A DNA stretch of 64,000 nucleotides from CAVSJJ01 sp963771015 (GTDB lineage: Bacteria > Actinomycetota > Actinomycetes > Actinomycetales > Dermatophilaceae). The notes under the pieces were generated by a model. That model ran no database searches and was not told the origin of the DNA. It saw nothing but the letters and a program-made list of their open reading frames with translations. Position 1 is the first letter of the stretch; the number at the start of each line of letters is the position of its first letter. Where the stretch lies: assembly GCA_963771015.1 (NCBI GenBank), contig CAVYRN010000005.1, positions 124,001 to 188,000 on the forward strand. Direction: 5' to 3'. Shown here piece by piece: positions 24,307 through 32,117 of the stretch. The position numbers and the translations under genes are program-made.

Positions 24307-24416
24307 GTAGCCAGCATGGCCGTGAAGGCCCGATGTCGTCTCGTGAAACGCACTGAGAGCGGCATGTGCGTGAAACTCGGGAGTGGACTCCGAGGTGCCG
24401 GTCGACGGCTGGACGA

Positions 24417-24438
24417 GCATAACGCGGCGCGTTATGCT
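24417..24438 (+). promoter_or_regulatory. Operator-promoter of HigBA
   Basis: GCATAACGCG-G-CGCGTTATGC (24417-24437) is a perfect inverted repeat with 10-bp arms. Its right arm contains the -10-like TATGCT (24433-24438), which lies 6 bases before the higB ATG. Repression by a HigA dimer would block the promoter directly. Confidence 0.8.
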
Positions 24439-24444
24439 CGGTGG

Positions 24445-24726
24445 ATGATCAGGTCGTTCCGCGACGCGACAACCGAACGGCTCTGGTCACGACAACGCAC
24501 CAAGAAGCTCGACCCACGCATCGAACGCACCGCGCTGCGCAAGCTCGTCATGCTCGACGCCGCCGAGACGTTGGACGACCTCACGGTTCCGCCCGGCAAC
24601 CGCCTCGAGGCCCTCAAGGCGGAGCGCGCCGGGCAGCACAGCATCCGGATCAACCAGCAGTGGCGCATCTGCTTCGTCTGGACCCCCGCCGGGCCCGAGG
24701 ACGTCGAGATCGTCGACTACCACTGA
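24445..24726 (+). CDS. higB: HigB-family mRNA-interferase toxin (RelE/ParE fold)
   Basis: 93 residues (MIRSFRDATTERLWSRQRTKKL, RKLVMLDAAETLDDLTVPPGNRLEALKAERAGQHSIRINQQWRICFVW). LEALKGDR-like and QHSIRINQQWRICF segments are diagnostic of the HigB/PF05015 family, which cleaves mRNA on the ribosome. As in other HigBA loci the toxin precedes the antitoxin. ATG 24445 follows a leaderless-type promoter inside the operator. Confidence 0.92.
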   Translation: MIRSFRDATTERLWSRQRTKKLDPRIERTALRKLVMLDAAETLDDLTVPPGNRLEALKAERAGQHSIRINQQWRICFVWTPAGPEDVEIVDYH

Positions 24727-24742
24727 GAGGAGGAGCCATCCC

Positions 24743-25036
24743 ATGACCAGCATCGCTCCCATCCACCCCGGGGAAGTCCTCCTCGAGGAGTTCCTCGAGC
24801 CACTCGGGGTCACCCAGCACCATCTGGCTGTCTCCATCGGTGTGCCCCCACGGCGGATCAACGAGATCGTGCACGGCAAGCGCCGGATCACCGCCGACAC
24901 CGCCCTGCGCCTGGCCCGGTACTTCGGCACGACCGACCGGTTCTGGCTCAACCTGCAGACCCGATACGACCTTGAGCTCGAGAAGGACAACCTCGGCGGC
25001 GCACTGGAGCAGATCCAGCCGCTACAGAGCGCCTGA
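24743..25036 (+). CDS. higA: HigA-family antitoxin (HTH_3/XRE)
   Basis: 97 residues: IHPGEVLLEEFLEPLGVTQHHLAVSIGVPPRRINEIVHGKRRITADTALRLARYFGT is the standard HigA helix-turn-helix, followed by FWLNLQTRYDLE. It binds HigB and represses the operon through the palindrome upstream of higB. A strong AGGAGG (24727-24734 region) precedes ATG 24743, 16 bases after the toxin stop. Confidence 0.93.
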   Translation: MTSIAPIHPGEVLLEEFLEPLGVTQHHLAVSIGVPPRRINEIVHGKRRITADTALRLARYFGTTDRFWLNLQTRYDLELEKDNLGGALEQIQPLQSA

Positions 25037-25081
25037 AGGCGCCCGTCCCAGGAGCGGCATTTGCGTGCGGCTTCTCGCGGC

Positions 25082-25483
25082 TCAGCGAGACGTTCTGAGC
25101 AGCTCGATGGTGCAGGTTGGGCCAGCCGCGTGGGCGAGTCGCCGGTCGCCGGTGAGCAGCGTCGCGTCCAGCGCCTCGGCCAGTGCGACGTAGGCGGCGT
25201 CGTAGGTGGTCAGGTTGTCCCGCAGCTCCCAGCACCGGGGCAGCAGCGGCAGGTGCGCGGCGCGGTGCATGGGTAACGCATCCAGATCGGTCAGGGCCAG
25301 GTCCGCCCGGCGGTCGTCGAGCATTCCGACCCGGTTCTGCCGACGCAGCACCGAGGCGACCTCGAGGTCGACCAGCTCCGGCGCGGCCAACGTCTCACCG
25401 CGCAACCGGGCGCGAGCGGCATCCCCGTCCGGGCCGTCATCGGCCAACGCAACCGCAAGGACGCTGGCGTCAACGACGAGCAC
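25082..25483 (-). CDS. vapC: VapC-family PIN-domain ribonuclease toxin
   Basis: 133 residues from GTG 25483. The acidic PIN active-site residues are visible: Asp5 in VVDAS, Glu in ELVDLEVASVLR, Asp in TTYDAAYVALAE and Asp in LLTGDRRLA. VapC toxins are Mg-dependent RNases, often cutting tRNA or rRNA. It overlaps the 3' end of its antitoxin by 14 bases. Complete and apparently functional, unlike the remnant at 19632. Confidence 0.93.
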   Translation of the reverse strand: MLVVDASVLAVALADDGPDGDAARARLRGETLAAPELVDLEVASVLRRQNRVGMLDDRRADLALTDLDALPMHRAAHLPLLPRCWELRDNLTTYDAAYVALAEALDATLLTGDRRLAHAAGPTCTIELLRTSR

Positions 25484-25700
25484 GATCCCCCTGTACGGTC
25501 TTGACCGCGTCCGCGAGCGAGACCGACCCGCCGGAGCGGCCGCCGGCCCGGTTCAGGACCTCGTCCAACGTGGGCTGGCTGGCCTCGGCGATCAGCCGGG
25601 ATCGCAGGTACTCCTGCAGCGACTGATGCGCGGCGGCAGCCCGTTGGCGCAACACCGCATGGGTGCTCTCCGGGACGTCCTTGATCTGCACACTGGGCAT
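25470..25700 (-). CDS. vapB: VapB/FitA-like ribbon-helix-helix antitoxin
   Basis: 76 residues: PSVQIKDVPESTHAVLRQRAAAAHQSLQEYLRSRLIAEA is the FitA/VapB RHH domain, and the tail (GGSVSLADAVKTVQGDRARR) binds the PIN toxin. ATG 25700 is preceded at 6 bases by CAAAAT, a possible leaderless -10, at the centre of an inverted repeat. Confidence 0.9.
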   Translation of the reverse strand: MPSVQIKDVPESTHAVLRQRAAAAHQSLQEYLRSRLIAEASQPTLDEVLNRAGGRSGGSVSLADAVKTVQGDRARR

Positions 25701-25701
25701 G

Positions 25702-25726
25702 GCGCCATTTTGGCGCTACGAGCGCC
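25702..25726 (-). promoter_or_regulatory. Operator-promoter of VapBC, two overlapping inverted repeats
   Basis: GCGCCA-TTT-TGGCGC (25702-25716) overlaps GGCGCT-ACG-AGCGCC (25712-25726). On the minus strand the centre of the first contains CAAAAT, 6 bases before the vapB ATG. Two adjacent dimer sites are usual for RHH antitoxins. Confidence 0.65.
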
Positions 25727-25774
25727 GGATCGCAACCATCCAACCCGTCGACACCATCCCGGCTACGACCGAGC

Positions 25775-25793
25775 GGTACCAATTTGGTATCAT
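25775..25793 (+). promoter_or_regulatory. Operator-promoter of the Doc module
   Basis: GGTACCAA-T-TTGGTATC (25775-25791) is an inverted repeat with one mismatch. TATCAT (25788-25793) overlaps its right arm and lies 7 bases before ATG 25801. The GGTACC core is shared with the HicAB operator. Confidence 0.65.
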
Positions 25794-25800
25794 GCCGGGT

Positions 25801-26004
25801 ATGGCGATGACTCTGCGATTGACCCCCGAGGACGAGCAGGCACTGACCCTGCTGGCTGAGGCCGAGGGCGTGAGCAAGCAGGAAGCGACCGTGCGCGCGA
25901 TCCACGAGGCTGCGTCCCGCCGGCTGCGCCGCGACAAGGTCACTGCGCTCTCAGCGGCGGCCCGGGATCGCTACGCCGATCTGCTTGATCGACTCGGCCA
26001 GTGA
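25801..26004 (+). CDS. RHH-type antitoxin of a Doc toxin
   Basis: 67 residues: MTLRLTPEDEQALTLLAEAEGVSKQEATVRAIHEAA is a ribbon-helix-helix domain, followed by a basic-then-helical tail (RLRRDKVTALSAAARDRYADLLDRLGQ). It is not the Phd fold usually paired with Doc but occupies the antitoxin slot. ATG 25801 is preferred over ATG 25792 and ATG 25807 because TATCAT lies 7 bases upstream. GTGA couples it to doc. Confidence 0.8.
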   Translation: MAMTLRLTPEDEQALTLLAEAEGVSKQEATVRAIHEAASRRLRRDKVTALSAAARDRYADLLDRLGQ

Positions 26005-26363
26005 TCGAGTACCTCACCCTGGAGGACGTCCTGGCATTGATCGAGGACCTCGGAGTCGGCCCGATCCGAGACATCGGCCTGCTCGACTCGGCGGTGCACC
26101 GGCCGCAAGTCACCGTCTTCGGCGACGACGCCTACCCTGGCATGGATGAGAAGGCAGCGGTCTTGCTCGAGTCCCTGGTGGGCAACCACGCCTTGGTCGA
26201 CGGCAACAAGAGAATCGGCTGGCTGGCAACTGTGGTGTTCTACGGGCTCAATGACATCAGCCTGGAAGCTCCCGACGACGACGCCTTCGACCTCGTCATA
26301 GCAGTCGCCAGCGGCACCTCCCCGTACCAGGACACAGCCACGCGCCTCGCGAAATGGCACTGA
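26001..26363 (+). CDS. doc: Doc-family toxin (Fic fold, EF-Tu kinase type)
   Basis: 120 residues from GTG 26001. The Fic/Doc motif reads HALVDGNKRIGWLATVVFYGLN; its H-x-x-x-DGNKR form is typical of Doc, which phosphorylates EF-Tu and stops translation. The N-terminal YLTLEDVLALIEDLG and LLDSAVHRPQ segments also match the Doc family. It overlaps its antitoxin by 4 bases. A short match to the island repeat (CGACAGCGGCA) lies directly after its stop. Confidence 0.9.
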   Translation: MIEYLTLEDVLALIEDLGVGPIRDIGLLDSAVHRPQVTVFGDDAYPGMDEKAAVLLESLVGNHALVDGNKRIGWLATVVFYGLNDISLEAPDDDAFDLVIAVASGTSPYQDTATRLAKWH

Positions 26364-26410
26364 CCGACAGCGGCATGACCGGCGAGCGTAGCCGCCCTCA
26401 ACGCGGCAGT

Positions 26411-26755
26411 TCAGGACGCGTTGTTGAGCCGTCGGACGACGTACTGGTTCAGGCTGATGTGTTCTTCGGCGGCTTCCATGGCCAGTTTGCGGTGGAGCTG
26501 TTCTCCGACGCGAAGGTTGAACTTGCCTGAGTAGCTGCGTGAGGACAACGGGTCGGGCACCGGTTCCCCGCCGGCTTCCAGGTCGTTGACGACCTCGGCG
26601 ACCACGTCGCGTAGCCCGCGCAGCGCGTCCTCCTGGGTGCCGGCGAGCCAGGACAGCGAGGGCAGCTCGAGGCAGGTGGCGACGAACTCCTCGTCCTCGG
26701 CCGACCAGGTGACCCGGTAGGTGTACCGGGTGATGTCGATGCTGGTGTCGCTCAT
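26411..26755 (-). CDS. hicB: HicB-family antitoxin with C-terminal RHH domain
   Basis: 114 residues. The N-terminal HicB fold (YRVTWSAEDEEFVATCLELPSLSWLAGTQEDALRGLRDVV, a partially degraded RNase-H-like domain) is followed by an Arc/HicB RHH segment (KFNLRVGEQLHRKLAMEAAEEHISLNQYVVRRL) that binds DNA. ATG 26755 overlaps the hicA stop by 4 bases. Confidence 0.92.
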   Translation of the reverse strand: MSDTSIDITRYTYRVTWSAEDEEFVATCLELPSLSWLAGTQEDALRGLRDVVAEVVNDLEAGGEPVPDPLSSRSYSGKFNLRVGEQLHRKLAMEAAEEHISLNQYVVRRLNNAS

Positions 26756-26970
26756 GAGCCTGCCTCCTTCTTCTCGATCGCGGCCAGGACCTGGCGGACC
26801 TGGTAGGCCTTGGCCGTCCCGTGGTCGTTCTGGATGTTGACCCGCGGGTCGCCCGGCCAGGGTGTCTTGAACACCGCATGGGACCCACCCGTGGTGCGGG
26901 GCGGGCCGAAGTAGTGCTCGCAGACCTTGGCCAGATCCTCGTACCGGACGTTGCGCGGGTTGGCGCGCAT
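26752..26970 (-). CDS. hicA: HicA-family mRNA-interferase toxin
   Basis: 72 residues with the double-stranded RNA-binding-like HicA fold and the catalytic His in TTGGSHAVFKTPW. The ends RYEDLAKVCEHYFG and YQVRQVLAAIEKKEA are typical. HicA cleaves mRNA and tmRNA. Toxin-before-antitoxin order is usual. A 36-base palindrome lies 29 bases upstream of ATG 26970. Confidence 0.9.
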   Translation of the reverse strand: MRANPRNVRYEDLAKVCEHYFGPPRTTGGSHAVFKTPWPGDPRVNIQNDHGTAKAYQVRQVLAAIEKKEAGS

Positions 26971-26998
26971 CGAGGCGACGATCTTGGCTACCGAGGGC

Positions 26999-27034
26999 TG
27001 ACATACTGGTACCGCTGGCGGTACCAGTATGTCA
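26999..27034 (-). promoter_or_regulatory. HicAB operator with 17-bp perfect arms
   Basis: TGACATACTGGTACCGC (26999-27015) is exactly complementary to 27018-27034 around a 2-base centre. It lies 29-64 bases before the hicA start, in the promoter position. HicB RHH domains bind such long palindromes. It is the longest perfect dyad in the island. Confidence 0.8.
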
Positions 27035-27227
27035 CCATCGCAAACGTCACGACATCGGCAGAGTCGGGGACTTTCGAATCTCGGCAGCCGCGGGCGACAC
27101 CATGGCGGTCGCCTCCGCGCGATCGCCGGGGATCCCGACCCACGGAACTCGTCCTGGGCGGGACGGGGCCTTCAACAGCCCACCGAGCGTCGACGGCGGG
27201 GCAGACTCGCCGGTCAGAGTCGGCGGC

Positions 27228-28805
27228 TCACTCCCATTCGATGGTGCCCGGCGGCTTGCTCGTCACGTCGAGGACGACCCGGTTCACCTCGGCGACCTCG
27301 TTGGTGATCCGCGTCGAGATCTTCGCGAGCACCTCGTAGGGCACCCGGGTCCAGTCGGCCGTCATCGCGTCCTCGGAGGAGACCGGGCGCAGGACGATCG
27401 GGTGGCCGTAGGTTCGCCCGTCGCCCTGAACGCCCACCGAGCGGATGTCGGCGAGGAGGACGACCGGGCACTGCCAGATCTCGCGGTCCATCCCGGCGGC
27501 GGTCAGCTCGTGGCGGGCGATCCGGTCGGCCGCGCGCAGGATGTCGAGCCGCTCGGCCGTCACCTCACCGACGATCCGGATGCCGAGGCCGGGCCCGGGG
27601 AACGGCTGGCGCCACACGATCGCCTCGGGGACGCCGAGCTCCAGGCCGACCTGCCGCACCTCGTCCTTGAAGAGCAGCCGTAGCGGCTCTACGAGGGTGA
27701 ACTGGAGGTCGTCGGGCAGCCCGCCGACGTTGTGGTGGGACTTGATGTTCGCCGTCCCGGTCCCGCCACCGGACTCGACGACGTCGGGATAGAGGGTGCC
27801 CTGGACGAGGAAGTCGACCGGGTGGCCGTCACGGGCACCCGCGCCGACGATGTCGCGGGCCGACTGCTCGAAGACCCGGATGAACTCACGCCCGATGATC
27901 TTGCGCTTCTCCTCGGGGTCGGACACCCCGGCGAGCGCCCCGAGGAACCGCTCGCGCGCATCGACGACGACGAGGTCGACGCCGGTGGCCGCGACGAAGT
28001 CCTCCTCGACCTGCTCGGCCTCGTCGGCGCGCAGCAGCCCGTGGTCGACGAAGACGCACGTCAGCTGGTCACCGACGGCGCGCTGGACGAGCGCTGCAGC
28101 CACCGAGGAGTCGACGCCCCCGGACAGCGCGCACAGGACCCGCTTGTCGCCGATGGTCTGACGGACCTGGGCGACGAGCTCCTCGACGACGTTGGCCGAG
28201 GTCCACTCGCCCGCGAGCCCGGCACCGCGCCGCAGGAAGTTGACCAGGACCCGCTGCCCGAAGGTCGAGTGGACGACCTCGGGGTGCCACTGGACCCCGT
28301 ACAGCCGGCGCTCGTCGTCCTCGAACGCCGCAACCGGTGCACCGCCGGTCGTCGCGGTGACGCGCATCCCGGCCGGGGCCTGGGTCACCGAGTCGCCGTG
28401 GCTCATCCACACCGACTGCTCCGTCGGCTGCCCGTTGAAGAGCGTGGACGAGGTGTCGCCCAGCGTCGCGTACGTCGAGCCGTACTCCCCCAGCCCGGTC
28501 CGCGAGACCACCCCACCGAGGGCCTGGGCCATCGCCTGGAAGCCGTAGCACATCCCGAACACCGGCACGCCCGCCTGAAGGAGGGCGGGGTCGAGCTCGG
28601 GCGCCCCCTCGGCATACACCGATGACGGACCGCCGGAGAGGATGACGGCCGCGGGCTCCTTGGCGAGCATCTCGGCCACCGGCATCGTGTGCGGGACGAC
28701 CTCGCTGAAGACGTTCGCCTCGCGAACCCGGCGCGCGATGAGCTGGGCGTACTGGGCGCCGTAGTCGACGACGAGGACCGGACGGTCGGACAGGTGCTGC
28801 GTCAC
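27228..28805 (-). CDS. guaA: GMP synthase (glutamine-hydrolysing)
   Basis: 525 residues converting XMP, ATP and glutamine to GMP. The class-I amidotransferase half carries the nucleophile in GMCYGFQAM and the His/Glu pair in GVQWHPEV. The ATP-pyrophosphatase half has the PP-loop LSGGVDSSVAA and the dimerisation domain ends PPGTIEWE. Length is standard. It is the last gene of a tight operon with the DUF3817 protein (9-base gap) and SURF1. With guaB and guaB3 further along, the window covers the IMP-to-GMP branch. Confidence 0.97.
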   Translation of the reverse strand: MTQHLSDRPVLVVDYGAQYAQLIARRVREANVFSEVVPHTMPVAEMLAKEPAAVILSGGPSSVYAEGAPELDPALLQAGVPVFGMCYGFQAMAQALGGVVSRTGLGEYGSTYATLGDTSSTLFNGQPTEQSVWMSHGDSVTQAPAGMRVTATTGGAPVAAFEDDERRLYGVQWHPEVVHSTFGQRVLVNFLRRGAGLAGEWTSANVVEELVAQVRQTIGDKRVLCALSGGVDSSVAAALVQRAVGDQLTCVFVDHGLLRADEAEQVEEDFVAATGVDLVVVDARERFLGALAGVSDPEEKRKIIGREFIRVFEQSARDIVGAGARDGHPVDFLVQGTLYPDVVESGGGTGTANIKSHHNVGGLPDDLQFTLVEPLRLLFKDEVRQVGLELGVPEAIVWRQPFPGPGLGIRIVGEVTAERLDILRAADRIARHELTAAGMDREIWQCPVVLLADIRSVGVQGDGRTYGHPIVLRPVSSEDAMTADWTRVPYEVLAKISTRITNEVAEVNRVVLDVTSKPPGTIEWE

Positions 28806-28814
28806 GCGGACAGG

Positions 28815-29168
28815 CTACTGGCGCGCAAGCGCGAGACGGCCATCGATCTCACGCGCCACGAGCCGCTCGACGACGAAGGACAGGAACGGCACACAGCCGG
28901 CCAGCATGATGAGCACCATCTTCGGCAGCGACCAGCCGACCTTGAAGCCGAGGTTCGCCGTCGCGATGAGATAGACGAAGTAGATGAACCCATGCGGTTG
29001 CGGCCACCACGACAGGGCGTCGTTGTGGAACCCGTAGTGGAGGATCACCTCGGCGACGAGAAGCAGCAGCCCGACGCCGACGACGAAGGCCATTACCTTG
29101 AAGAAGGTCAGCGCCTTCGCGGCGGACTGGGGGTCGTTGATCTCGGTGCGGGTCGTCGTGTCTGTCAC
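28815..29168 (-). CDS. DUF3817-family membrane protein
   Basis: 117 residues from GTG 29168. Three transmembrane helices and the signature WWPQPHGFIYFVYLIATANLGFKVGWSL of DUF3817 proteins. In some species the domain is fused to transporters; the function is unknown. It lies 4 bases after the SURF1 gene and 9 bases before guaA, so all three are likely one transcript. Confidence 0.85.
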   Translation of the reverse strand: MTDTTTRTEINDPQSAAKALTFFKVMAFVVGVGLLLLVAEVILHYGFHNDALSWWPQPHGFIYFVYLIATANLGFKVGWSLPKMVLIMLAGCVPFLSFVVERLVAREIDGRLALARQ

Positions 29169-29172
29169 GGGC

Positions 29173-30111
29173 TCATTCTCTCCCCTCGTCGACCATGCCC
29201 CCGCCTGGGGCCGTCCCCGCGGTGGTCCGCGGCCGCAGGCCGGCGCTCGGGAGCGGGCCAGGAATGCCGGCCGAGCCGTTCTGCCATTCGCCGCCCCGCC
29301 CGTCCCCGTCCACCCCTTCCCCGTCCGACCCGTCGCCGTCCGACCCGTCGCCGTCCGACCCGTCGGCCTCGGCCTCCTGGTCGTCACGAACCATCCGCCA
29401 CCACATGTATGCCGCGAAGCCGGCGAAGACCCACCACTGGAGCGCGTAGGCGAGGTTGCGCCACTTCAGGCCGGTGTCGGCGGCCGGTGTCGGGACGTGG
29501 GTGAGGGCGTTGAGCGAGGCGGCCGGCGCGGCGTCGGTGCCGTCGGCCGGGGCGCTCTCCTCCCCGAGGAACATGAAGGCGTTGTAGAGGTCCCCCGGCC
29601 AGGTGTTGACGAGGATCGACAGGTCGACCGACCCGAGCTGGCCCGGTGGGAGCGCCTTGGTGGACGGCGACTCCCCGGGTGCGAGCCCTCCATGGATGGT
29701 CAGCCGCCCCCGCGGCGGTGTGGCGATGCCGGTCGGCGAGGTGACGAAGCCGCGCAGCACGGCGAGCCGGGCGCCGGTGGCCTCGACGACGAACGGCGTC
29801 ATGACCCAGTAGCCGGTCTGTCCGCGCAGCAGCCGGTCGGGGACGAGGACCTGGCCGTCCGCGGCATACCGTCCGGTGGCGAACACCCGACGCGAGCTGG
29901 CTCCGGCCGGGAACTCCTCGTGGGGCTTGAGCAGCATCGTCACGTCGACCGGCGGGAGGGCCGTGACCTGCGCGATCTGCTCCTTCGCCGCCTTGTCGTG
30001 GGCGACCCCGAGCTGCCAGCGGCCGAGCTGGATGAAGGCGACGATGACGAGGAGAACGACGACGAGCAGGCCCAACCAGCGGGGCTTGAGCGCGGTCCTC
30101 AGCACCACCAC
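29173..30111 (-). CDS. SURF1-family cytochrome oxidase assembly protein
   Basis: 312 residues with two transmembrane helices at the ends of the domain (about 12-32 and 225-243), the SURF1/Shy1 topology. GRWQLGVAHDK after helix 1 and WRNLAYALQWWVFAGFAAYMWWR at helix 2 are diagnostic. The family assists haem insertion into aa3-type oxidase. The C-terminal tail is unusual, with a Gly-Ser-Asp-Gly-Asp repeat encoded by a 15-bp tandem repeat (29317-29372), and would be cytoplasmic and acidic. Confidence 0.88.
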   Translation of the reverse strand: MVVLRTALKPRWLGLLVVVLLVIVAFIQLGRWQLGVAHDKAAKEQIAQVTALPPVDVTMLLKPHEEFPAGASSRRVFATGRYAADGQVLVPDRLLRGQTGYWVMTPFVVEATGARLAVLRGFVTSPTGIATPPRGRLTIHGGLAPGESPSTKALPPGQLGSVDLSILVNTWPGDLYNAFMFLGEESAPADGTDAAPAASLNALTHVPTPAADTGLKWRNLAYALQWWVFAGFAAYMWWRMVRDDQEAEADGSDGDGSDGDGSDGEGVDGDGRGGEWQNGSAGIPGPLPSAGLRPRTTAGTAPGGGMVDEGRE

Positions 30112-30173
30112 AGGCTACGGCAGCGGAAACCCGGTGGAGACCGCCGGACTCCGCGGCCTAGCGTGGTCCGTTG

Positions 30174-32117
30174 ATGCCCACCCCCTCGACCTGGTTCTCC
30201 GTCGATCCGGACGACCAGCCACCAGCCCACGCCGACCGGCTCATCCTCTGGCTCGCCCGGCGGCAATGGCGCACACTCCTCGGCGGCGTCGCGTTCGGGG
30301 TGCCCTGGATGCTCACCATCGCCCTCATCCCGGCCGCCATCGGTCGGGCGATCGACACCGGGATCGTCGCCCGGGACGGCGGTGCCCTCGTTCGGTGGGC
30401 CCTCGTCATCCTCGGGCTGGGGCTGACGAGCGCGCTGACGACGGACCTGCGGCACTGGTTCGCGGTCCGCAACTGGCTCTCGGCGTCCTACCGGTCCGGG
30501 GTCGCCGCCGACCGCGCGGTGCGCCGGGCCGGGCCGGCGCTCACTCGCCAGATCCCCGCCGGTGAGGTCATCACGGTCTTCGCGGCCGACTTCGGCCGGA
30601 TGGGGATGGTGTTCGACGTCACCGCCCGGTTCGCCGGGGCCATCGTCAGCTTCGTCGTCGTCGCCGTCATCCTGCTGCGCGGCTCGGTGCTGCTCGGCCT
30701 CATCATGCTCATCGGCGGCCCGGTTCTGCTCGCCTCGCTCGCCCTGGTCATCCGGCCGCTCCAGCGTCGCCAGACGGCTCAGCGGATCGAGACCGGGCGG
30801 CTCACCTCCCTCGGCGCCGACACGGTGGCCGGGCTGCGGGTGCTGCGTGGGATCGGTGGCGAGGACACCTTCCTCGCCCGGTATGCCGCCCAGTCCCAGC
30901 GGGTGCGCGCGGCCGGGGTCCAGCTGTCCGGCGTCCAGGCGACGTTGGACGCGGCCCAGGTGCTGCTGCCGGGGATCTTCGTCCTCGTCGTCACCGGGAT
31001 CGGGGCGCATCTGGCCGTCGCCGGGACGATCACCCCCGGGCAGCTCGTCGCGTTCTACGGGTACACGGCGTTCCTCACCATGCCGCTGCGGACGGCGACC
31101 GAGTTCGTCGACAAGCTCATCGGCACCCGGGTGGCCTCCCGCCGCGTCGTCCGCCTCCTCCAGACCGAGCCCGACCACCCCGACAACCCCGACCAGCGCA
31201 CCGACCCCGCCCACCCTCACAACTCCGCCCACCCCGGCACCCCATCCGCAGGCCAGGACCCCACCCGACTGTCGGCTCCTTCACGCGCGTCGGTGCCCCC
31301 CGGCATCTCAAGAAGTCGGCTCGTGGATGAGATGTTGCCGCGCGATGGCAGCGCCGGCGGCGAAGGGGGCCGTGGCGGCGGAAGTGATGATGATGATGAT
31401 GGCGGCGGTGGCAGGGCGGGGATCGTCGACCCTGAGTCGGGGGTGACCGTCGCGCCGGGCCGACTCACGGCCCTGGTCTCGGCGCGTCCCGAGGACACCG
31501 CCGAGATCGCCGCGCGCCTCGGCCGGGGCCTGCCCGGCCGGCACGGGGTGACCTGGGACGGGCGGCCGCTCGACGACCTGCCCATCGGTGAGGTCCGGCG
31601 CCGGATCGTCGTGTCGGAGTCCGAGCCACATCTGTTCAGCGGACCGGCCCGCCGCGAGCTGCTGGCCCTGGACGACGAGTCCGATGCCGCGGACGCCGGC
31701 GAGGTCGAGACTCGCCTCCTCGCCACGCTGGGCGTCGCCGATGCCGCGGACGTCATCGACGCCCTCGAGGGGGGCCTCGACGGCGAGCTCGAGGAGCGGG
31801 GCCGCACCCTGTCCGGGGGTCAGCGGCAGCGGTTCTCCCTCGCCAGAGCCCTGCTGCGCGACCCCGAGGTGCTCGTCCTCATCGAGCCGACGAGTGCCGT
31901 CGACGCACACACCGAGGCACGCATCGCCGGCCGGCTCGCCGCGCACCGGCACGGGCGCACGACGGTGCTCGTCACGGCGAGCCCGCTGTTGCTCGACCGC
32001 GCCGACGTCGTCCACCTCGTCGAGGGCGGCCGGGTCGTCACGAGCGGACGGCACCACGACCTGCTGCGCGGCTCGGCGGCATACCGTCGGGTCGTCCTGC
32101 GCGGGGAGGAGGACTGA
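30174..32117 (+). CDS. ABC exporter half-transporter with degenerate nucleotide site
   Basis: 647 residues: an N-terminal six-helix exporter domain (about 30-310), a roughly 100-residue low-complexity linker rich in Pro, Asp and Gly (with five GAT codons at 31387-31401), then a nucleotide-binding domain. LSGGQRQRFSLARALL and VLVLIEPTSAVD are clear. The Walker A position reads ALVSARPEDTAEIAARLG, with no P-loop or lysine; the Walker B Asp is Ile and the H-loop His is Ala (LVTASPLLL). It can only work with the next gene, offering its intact LSGGQ signature. TTG 30171 is a possible alternative start, 6 bases after TAGCGT. Confidence 0.9.
   Translation: MPTPSTWFSVDPDDQPPAHADRLILWLARRQWRTLLGGVAFGVPWMLTIALIPAAIGRAIDTGIVARDGGALVRWALVILGLGLTSALTTDLRHWFAVRNWLSASYRSGVAADRAVRRAGPALTRQIPAGEVITVFAADFGRMGMVFDVTARFAGAIVSFVVVAVILLRGSVLLGLIMLIGGPVLLASLALVIRPLQRRQTAQRIETGRLTSLGADTVAGLRVLRGIGGEDTFLARYAAQSQRVRAAGVQLSGVQATLDAAQVLLPGIFVLVVTGIGAHLAVAGTITPGQLVAFYGYTAFLTMPLRTATEFVDKLIGTRVASRRVVRLLQTEPDHPDNPDQRTDPAHPHNSAHPGTPSAGQDPTRLSAPSRASVPPGISRSRLVDEMLPRDGSAGGEGGRGGGSDDDDDGGGGRAGIVDPESGVTVAPGRLTALVSARPEDTAEIAARLGRGLPGRHGVTWDGRPLDDLPIGEVRRRIVVSESEPHLFSGPARRELLALDDESDAADAGEVETRLLATLGVADAADVIDALEGGLDGELEERGRTLSGGQRQRFSLARALLRDPEVLVLIEPTSAVDAHTEARIAGRLAAHRHGRTTVLVTASPLLLDRADVVHLVEGGRVVTSGRHHDLLRGSAAYRRVVLRGEED

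Noticed and set aside
27065..27105. tRNA 3'-end fragment as an attachment site at the island edge (TTTCGAATCTCGG near 27073)
   Set aside because: The T-arm stem does not pair and no acceptor stem or direct repeat is found at the other edge.
19237..27227. Integron cassette array with attC sites
   Set aside because: The TA modules and short repeats suggested it, but there is no integrase, no GTTRRRY core sites, and the repeats are not at regular cassette boundaries.
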